12,500 bases of DNA from Halisarca cf. caerulea (Eukaryota > Porifera > Demospongiae > Chondrillida > Halisarcidae), in NCBI GenBank assembly GCA_963170055.1, contig CAUJGJ010000336.1, positions 2,000,923 to 2,013,422 on the forward strand, written 5' to 3'. A program made the position numbers and the translations under genes. Position 1 is the first letter of the stretch. Each line of letters starts with the position of its first letter. The notes under the pieces were generated by a model. That model did no database searches, was not told where the DNA came from, and saw only the letters and a program-made list of their open reading frames with translations. Positions 11,584-12,500 of this stretch are shown here, piece after piece.

Positions 11584-11648
<65 letters not shown>

Positions 11649-12081
11649 TCCGCAAGTATAAGCCACAGTAGCTTTGAATGCACCTGTGACTGGTGCTGCT
11701 GGAGAAGGCAGCTATTCTAGTGCTCTGTGATATCTATGTACACTGTATGACTGGTTTCCACTTCCGTTCCCACTTTATTTTATCAGCTGGAATGGATTTT
11801 GATTCTGGACCTCATCCTGTGACCATCCCCACTGGGTCAATGGGTGCCATGGTAACCATTCCAATCCAAGATGACAGAGTATACGAGGGTCCTGAGAGGT
11901 TCACCTGTCGCATCATTGCTGACAGCTCCACTGGGATCACTGCTGGAGAGAAGGACACAGCTACCATCGATATTGGAGATGATGATTGTGAGTGTACTCG
12001 GTACAGTCCTTATCAGTGTACACTCAGTACAGTCCTTATCAGTGTACACTCAGTACAGTCAAACACACACACACGCACGCA

Positions 12082-12142
<61 letters not shown>

Positions 12143-12301
12143 TCCTGTACTGTCCATCCACCACAGGTGTGGAGTTCTCTGTGGACAAGTATTGTATTGC
12201 TCTGGATTCGGGAGAGGCCACTGGAGTGATCAGAGCTTCTATTGAACTGGAGCAGAAAGCCACTGCTCTTGTCTACACTGTAGACAAGACTACAGGACAG
12301 C
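1155..12301 (+). CDS. Multi-exon Calx-beta repeat protein, internal part of gene (14 exons)
   Basis: Fourteen exons with GT-AG borders join into one uninterrupted frame of 1,060 codons. The product is a run of ten Calx-beta domains (half + eight + half). Each shows the family pattern: an aromatic-containing first strand (such as [13 protein letters not shown]), a DGTA-type turn, G-E-D-Y/F, a strand ending in PG, an acidic DD...E..E centre and a terminal D-N-D or D-D-D. Calx-beta domains bind calcium through these acidic clusters in Na/Ca exchangers; the same clusters are largely kept here. At least eleven N-x-S/T sequons and recurrent cysteines suggest an extracellular protein, possibly calcium-dependent adhesion. 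Candidates are sponge aggregation-factor-like, ADGRV1-like or FRAS/FREM-like proteins; the window cannot decide. No signal peptide, transmembrane segment or terminus is in the predicted spliced product here. Both ends continue outside the window. Confidence 0.88.
1442..1592. repeat. Degenerate GGGGTGTGGTCAGTGATCAA repeat
   Basis: Four to six imperfect copies of a G-rich unit built on GGGGTGTGGTCAGTGATCAA, with variable spacing of roughly 18-32 bases. It lies in the 5' part of intron 1. Confidence 0.75.
1600..1983. repeat. 25/21-bp minisatellite ending at a splice acceptor
   Basis: Tandem copies of a unit beginning TGTTGATGTTGTCCACTCAC, 25 bases long, with 21-base versions lacking one CTCA. 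It fills the 3' part of intron 1. The last unit reads CCACTCAG instead of CCACTCAC, and this CAG is the acceptor of exon 2. Confidence 0.93.
1984..2142 (+). CDS. Exon 2: first half of Calx-beta domain 2
   Basis: Begins after CCACTCAG and ends ACTG|GTGTGT, phase 1 at both borders, 53 codons. Joined to exon 1 it reads [23 protein letters not shown], the domain border and first strand of a new Calx-beta domain, and closes with CEGSATG, a variant of the usual DGTA turn. There is an N-L-S sequon. The acceptor CAG is made by the last unit of the minisatellite in the preceding intron, and the donor is immediately followed by a long GT microsatellite, so both splice sites are embedded in repeats. Confidence 0.85.
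2143..2363. repeat. (GT)n microsatellite at the start of intron 2
   Basis: About 220 bases of GT with scattered interruptions (TATG, GCGC, CACGCGCACG). It begins at the donor of exon 2. The Cys-Val and His-Thr frames across it are artefacts of the repeat. Confidence 0.95.
2364..2908. mobile_element. Probable non-autonomous DNA transposon inserted in a GT microsatellite
   Basis: A 545-bp non-coding segment bounded by CAGAGCTC (2364-2371) and its exact reverse complement GAGCTCTG (2901-2908), with GT microsatellite directly on both sides. The CAG...CTG ends resemble hAT-type termini; this is inference. The segment is AT-richer than its surroundings. It carries two related sub-terminal blocks in the same orientation (about 2415-2460 and 2837-2883, sharing AAATGTCCGG, GTCAGGACAT and a TGTCTGG-like end), and hairpins such as 2388-2404 and 2501-2523. 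Seven GT-phase bases match on each side, but the simple repeat prevents a firm target-site duplication call. Confidence 0.6.
2909..2953. repeat. (GT)n microsatellite, right flank of the inserted element
   Basis: Uninterrupted GT run of about 45 bases directly after GAGCTCTG. Probably the same microsatellite as 2143-2363, split by the insertion. Confidence 0.93.
3108..3317 (+). CDS. Exon 3: second half of Calx-beta domain 2
   Basis: Acceptor TTTACTTTCAG, donor GATG|GTGTGT, phase 1 on both sides, 70 codons. Joined to exon 2 it gives [18 protein letters not shown], a very typical Calx-beta turn. The acidic centre is [13 protein letters not shown], with a cysteine where the family often has glutamate or phenylalanine neighbours, and the domain ends SIIEND. 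The frame stays open past the donor, through the whole 33-bp repeat of the next intron, to a stop at 4037-4039. Confidence 0.88.
3431..3991. repeat. 33-bp minisatellite (17 units) in intron 3
   Basis: Seventeen head-to-tail 33-bp units with the core CAGCCACCTGTCTATAGTGG. The unit is a multiple of three without stops in most frames, so long frames exist on both strands. In the frame of exon 3 each unit encodes an 11-residue repeat of the type [11 protein letters not shown]; fifteen of seventeen keep PPVY. The first three units ([10 protein letters not shown] type) form a separate variant, as do the two GHSIGQ units. Confidence 0.96.
4063..4157 (+). promoter_or_regulatory. Extended polypyrimidine tract of intron 3
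   Basis: About 95 bases made almost only of C and T (CTCC, CTCCC and CCTTC runs), ending at the CTCTAG acceptor of exon 4. It acts presumably as a very long polypyrimidine tract for 3' splice-site recognition. No AG interrupts it before the acceptor. Confidence 0.75.
4160..4297 (+). CDS. Exon 4: first half of Calx-beta domain 3
   Basis: Acceptor CCCCTCTAG after a nearly pure pyrimidine tract of about 95 bases; donor AATG|GTGAGT, phase 1, 46 codons. It starts [18 protein letters not shown], the first strand of a Calx-beta domain, and ends VTEDGTANG, the consensus turn. It carries an N-I-S sequon and one cysteine (SSQCPF) at the position where several other domains here also have one. Confidence 0.9.
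4313..4501. mobile_element. Tc1/mariner-type MITE in intron 4
   Basis: A 185-bp segment with imperfect terminal inverted repeats of about 26 bases: left CAGTGGAATCTCTGAATG and onward to GGACAC, right end the complement-like GTGTCC...GGAGATGTCACTG. Both sides carry TA (4313-4314, 4500-4501), the target-site duplication of the Tc1/mariner superfamily. Inside, GTCCTTTGTAGAGAG-like motifs recur in sub-terminal positions. No coding capacity. Confidence 0.75.
4504..4551. repeat. (GT)n microsatellite in intron 4
   Basis: Uninterrupted GT run of about 48 bases directly right of the MITE, followed by two or three copies of a short TACTGCACATGCTGTGTG unit to about 4590. From there to 4736 I see nothing recognisable. 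Confidence 0.93.
4737..4852. repeat. About 18-bp C-rich array before the exon 5 acceptor
   Basis: Six or so copies of CTCACAACCCCTCCCACTC with small length changes. It is pyrimidine-rich without AG and runs to within a few bases of the acceptor of exon 5, so it doubles as the polypyrimidine tract. Confidence 0.88.
4858..5220 (+). CDS. Exon 5: second half of Calx-beta domain 3 and first half of domain 4
   Basis: Acceptor GATCCTTAG, donor TCAG|GTGAGG, phase 1, 121 codons. A single exon spans the domain border that is split by an intron elsewhere in the gene. The first part has the acidic centre [13 protein letters not shown] and a second cysteine at AECGVV, a possible disulphide pair. The domain ends EPDPND, so the terminal acidic motif is degenerate. 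The next domain starts [17 protein letters not shown] and ends with the turn QAGTASG. There is an N-F-T sequon. Confidence 0.9.
5365..5715 (+). CDS. Exon 6: second half of Calx-beta domain 4 and first half of domain 5
   Basis: Acceptor GTTCTGTAG, donor ACAA|GTGAGT, phase 1, 117 codons. Exactly 351 bases, the length that recurs in this gene. Reads [19 protein letters not shown], acidic centre [13 protein letters not shown], terminal KDND, then the next domain with [17 protein letters not shown], a cysteine pair (CGW...IVCNRN), an N-S-S sequon and the turn STADGTATS. In the correct frame the intron gives a stop at once, so the donor is well fixed. Confidence 0.92.
5757..7174. repeat. 15-bp pyrimidine-rich minisatellite filling intron 6
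   Basis: About 1.4 kb of tandem copies of CTAACCTCCCCACTC and variants (CCAACCTCTCTGCTC and others). Local higher-order structure is visible: a block starting AACCTTTCCACTCC recurs near 6208, 6391 and 6510, the last two 119 bases apart. The unit contains CTAAC, close to the metazoan branch-point consensus, followed by a pyrimidine run. I find no AG dinucleotide between 5745 and 6808. Pro/Leu/Ser/Thr frames on the plus strand and Gly/Val/Arg frames on the minus strand are artefacts. Confidence 0.95.
7274..7624 (+). CDS. Exon 7: second half of Calx-beta domain 5 and first half of domain 6
   Basis: Acceptor ACATCTTTGCAG, donor ATGG|GTGAGT, phase 1, 117 codons, again exactly 351 bases. Joined to exon 6 it gives GTATSGEDFEG. 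The acidic centre is [14 protein letters not shown] and the domain ends VDND. The following domain starts [18 protein letters not shown] and carries the cysteine pair CGF...IVCSG. Its turn is degenerate (TTQQQTAMG instead of DGTAxG). There are N-S-T and N-A-T sequons. Confidence 0.92.
7716..7734. repeat. Perfect inverted repeat TCACATGA-TAG-TCATGTGA
   Basis: Eight-base arms around a three-base loop in intron 7. The CATGTGA motif recurs six or so times between 7690 and 7842. Confidence 0.8.
7779..7850. repeat. Tandem duplication of the 3' end of intron 7
   Basis: Two adjacent copies of a roughly 37-base segment (7779-7815 and 7816-7850). The first 27 bases differ at one position, and each copy ends in CCACAG. 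Only the second CAG is usable; splicing at the first would meet an in-frame TGA within a few codons. Confidence 0.85.
7851..7952 (+). CDS. Exon 8: middle of Calx-beta domain 6
   Basis: Acceptor GACTTCCCCACAG, donor GAAG|GTGTGT, phase 1, 34 codons. Reads [18 protein letters not shown], then the acidic centre VIDDSIMEG. The intron after it cuts inside the DD...E..E region, a position not cut in any other module. Exons 8 and 9 together are 102 + 249 = 351 bases, the same as the undivided exons 6 and 7. A second, non-functional copy of the acceptor region lies just upstream. Confidence 0.88.
8010..8165. repeat. Interrupted (GT)n microsatellite in intron 8
   Basis: About 155 bases of GT with GAGAGAG, TATG and TTTG interruptions. 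It takes up more than half of the 272-base intron. Confidence 0.94.
8225..8473 (+). CDS. Exon 9: end of Calx-beta domain 6 and first half of domain 7
   Basis: Acceptor TTACTTGCAG, donor GTAG|GTGAGT, phase 1, 83 codons. Joined to exon 8 it gives [15 protein letters not shown], restoring the E..E.F motif. The domain ends IIDDDE. The next domain starts [17 protein letters not shown] with the cysteine pair CRF...VVCEG and ends PFTSVDAVG, a degenerate turn. There are N-E-T, N-T-S and N-I-S sequons, the densest glycosylation cluster in the window. Confidence 0.9.
8496..8830. repeat. (GT)n and TTAGGGAGTGTGTG array in intron 9
   Basis: A GT run with TCTG interruptions (8496-8602) passes into some fifteen copies of a 14- to 16-base unit TTAGGGAGTGTGTG or TTATGGGGAGTGTGTG (8603-8830). 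The unit resembles the donor context of exon 9 (GTGAGTGTGG...GGGGAGTGTG), from which it may have grown. Confidence 0.9.
8831..9228. other. Mostly single-copy intron 9 sequence
   Basis: No coding potential. It holds a short AC run (9015-9041). A segment from about 9065 to 9190 has the phrase CCTTGAGCAAGGTGCC, which resembles a motif seen in some dispersed animal repeats; I cannot assign it. Confidence 0.6.
9229..9329. repeat. (AC)n/(CT)n microsatellite before the exon 10 acceptor
   Basis: AC run with an internal CT stretch, ending about 20 bases before the acceptor. It is complementary in RNA to the GU run at the 5' end of the same intron (8496-8602). Confidence 0.94.
9349..9506 (+). CDS. Exon 10: second half of Calx-beta domain 7
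   Basis: Acceptor GGTATACTGCAG (phase 1) after a CA-rich tract. Reads [20 protein letters not shown], acidic centre [13 protein letters not shown] and ends at KLLG. I place the donor at CTCGGG|GTTAGA (phase 0) because joining there to exon 11 gives [21 protein letters not shown], the expected end of a Calx-beta domain, and because 158 + 193 equals 351 bases. GTTAGA is a weak donor. The frame also stays open through the intron, giving a Thr/Ser-rich extension if it is retained. Confidence 0.75.
9541..9690. repeat. 33-bp minisatellite in intron 10
   Basis: Four full copies and one partial copy of a 33-base unit starting CCTCCACCATTGTCACCACC. In the frame of exon 10 it would encode Thr/Ser/Ile/Val repeats of the type [11 protein letters not shown]. 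Confidence 0.92.
9691..10010. repeat. About 30-bp pyrimidine-rich array in intron 10
   Basis: Some ten copies of CTCCATCACCCTCCCCATCT with TCCTGTCACC or TTCTATCACTGT. No AG is present from 9684 to about 10010, leaving a long AG-free zone before the exon 11 acceptor. Confidence 0.92.
10043..10235 (+). CDS. Exon 11: end of Calx-beta domain 7 and first half of domain 8
   Basis: Acceptor GGTCTGCTAG at phase 0; the other two phases hit a stop at once. Donor ACAG|GTGAGT, phase 1. Reads [19 protein letters not shown], then the next domain with [15 protein letters not shown], an N-A-S sequon and the degenerate turn TTMDITATG. The donor sits at the first unit of a minisatellite that repeats the donor sequence many times. 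Confidence 0.85.
10236..10885. repeat. Donor-containing GCTGCTGGTGAGTGTGT array in intron 11
   Basis: A degenerate array of units such as GTGAGTGTGTGCTGCTG and GTGAGTGTGTGCTATTG, starting exactly at the donor of exon 11. By eye about sixteen copies of GTGAGT are present, mostly preceded by CTG or TTG and a G, so each resembles a 5' splice site. Confidence 0.92.
10916..11190. repeat. 55-bp tandem repeat (5 copies) in intron 11
   Basis: Five copies starting at 10916, 10971, 11026, 11080 and 11135; one unit has 54 bases. Each begins GGTTGTACTGTACAGTG and ends TGTCCTTTGTATGCA followed by G, so each unit closes with a pyrimidine stretch and CAG. Confidence 0.95.
11238..11585 (+). CDS. Exon 12: second half of Calx-beta domain 8 and first half of domain 9
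   Basis: Acceptor GTGTTAACAG, donor AAAG|GTGTGT, phase 1, 116 codons (348 bases). Reads [19 protein letters not shown], acidic centre [13 protein letters not shown] and ESADCGAEV (cysteine pair as in domain 3), ending LIDNDA. The next domain runs [16 protein letters not shown] to the consensus turn CSDGTAKG. The donor is the first GT of a 60-base GT microsatellite, so the exact donor among several GTs rests on the frame. Confidence 0.9.
11586..11645. repeat. (GT)n microsatellite starting at the exon 12 donor
   Basis: Thirty uninterrupted GT units; the first is the intron's own GT. Confidence 0.95.
11787..11987 (+). CDS. Exon 13: second half of Calx-beta domain 9
   Basis: Acceptor ACTTTATTTTATCAG, donor GATT|GTGAGT, phase 1, 67 codons. 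Reads [18 protein letters not shown], acidic centre [13 protein letters not shown] and ends IDIGDDD, a full aspartate triplet. The exon ends at the domain border, as exons 1 and 3 do. Confidence 0.9.
12003..12054. repeat. 26-bp direct repeat (2 copies) in intron 13
   Basis: Two identical copies of the unit starting ACAGTCCTTATCAGTGTACA, just after the exon 13 donor. Confidence 0.88.
12062..12138. repeat. (AC)n microsatellite before the exon 14 acceptor
   Basis: AC run with two CGC interruptions near its start, ending about 28 bases before the acceptor. Confidence 0.95.
12167..12301 (+). CDS. Exon 14: first half of Calx-beta domain 10
   Basis: Acceptor ATCCACCACAG, donor CAGC|GTGAGT, phase 1, 45 codons. 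Joined to exon 13 it gives [19 protein letters not shown], a first Calx-beta strand, and ends YTVDKTTGQ. The usual DGTA turn is absent, so this last domain may be divergent. The gene continues beyond the window. Confidence 0.82.
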
Positions 12302-12420
12302 GTGAGTGGGTGGGGGATTCCCAGGGGGAGGTGGTGGGTGTGTTCAGTGATATTTAGTGGTTTGGTGTATTTGGCTACATTATCTTAGTGGGTGTGGTGC
12401 AATCATACTGACTAGTATGA

Positions 12421-12500
12421 TCAACAGTGGGTGCGGTATGATTGTAGTGGGTGTGGTATGATTGTAGTGGGTGTGGTATGATTGTAGTGGGTGTGGTATG
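12421..12500. repeat. 20-bp minisatellite in intron 14, running off the window
   Basis: Four copies of ATTGTAGTGGGTGTGGTATG; the first diverges and the array continues past the window edge. The stretch 12302-12420 is intron without other recognisable features. Confidence 0.9.

Overview
The window is a piece of a metazoan nuclear genome. It holds the middle of one large plus-strand gene with 14 visible exons and GT-AG introns. The exons join in a single open frame of 1,060 codons (3,180 bases) and encode a chain of ten Calx-beta domains: eight complete, plus half a domain at each end. Neither the start nor the stop of the gene lies in the window. The joined protein is rich in N-glycosylation sequons (at least eleven by eye) and in patterned cysteines, which points to an extracellular or secreted adhesion or matrix protein. 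Calx-beta chains occur in ADGRV1/VLGR1, FRAS1/FREM proteins and sponge aggregation-factor core proteins. A sponge or other early-branching marine invertebrate is my best guess, but this is inference; no diagnostic non-Calx-beta domain is visible.

Layout: 1-1085 is a 59-bp tandem satellite in the intron upstream of the first visible exon. Exons lie at 1155-1376, 1984-2142, 3108-3317, 4160-4297, 4858-5220, 5365-5715, 7274-7624, 7851-7952, 8225-8473, 9349-9506, 10043-10235, 11238-11585, 11787-11987 and 12167-12301. All introns are phase 1 except the one at 9507-10042, which is phase 0. The exons fall into nine modules that each run from the middle of one Calx-beta domain to the middle of the next. 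Four or five of these are exactly 351 bases or close to it, either as one exon or as two exons that sum to that length.

Almost every intron is filled with its own tandem repeat: (GT)n or (AC)n microsatellites, 15- to 59-bp minisatellites, and two probable non-autonomous DNA transposons. Several arrays abut, contain or copy splice signals. GT arrays lie at or near 5' splice sites, AC and pyrimidine arrays lie near 3' splice sites, one array repeats GTGAGT about sixteen times, and another repeats a branch-point-like CTAAC motif in a stretch of more than 1 kb without AG. This repeat/splice-site relationship, and the open reading frames through two repeat-filled introns, are the most unusual aspects of the window. 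No bacterial genes, tRNA, rRNA or CRISPR array are present.
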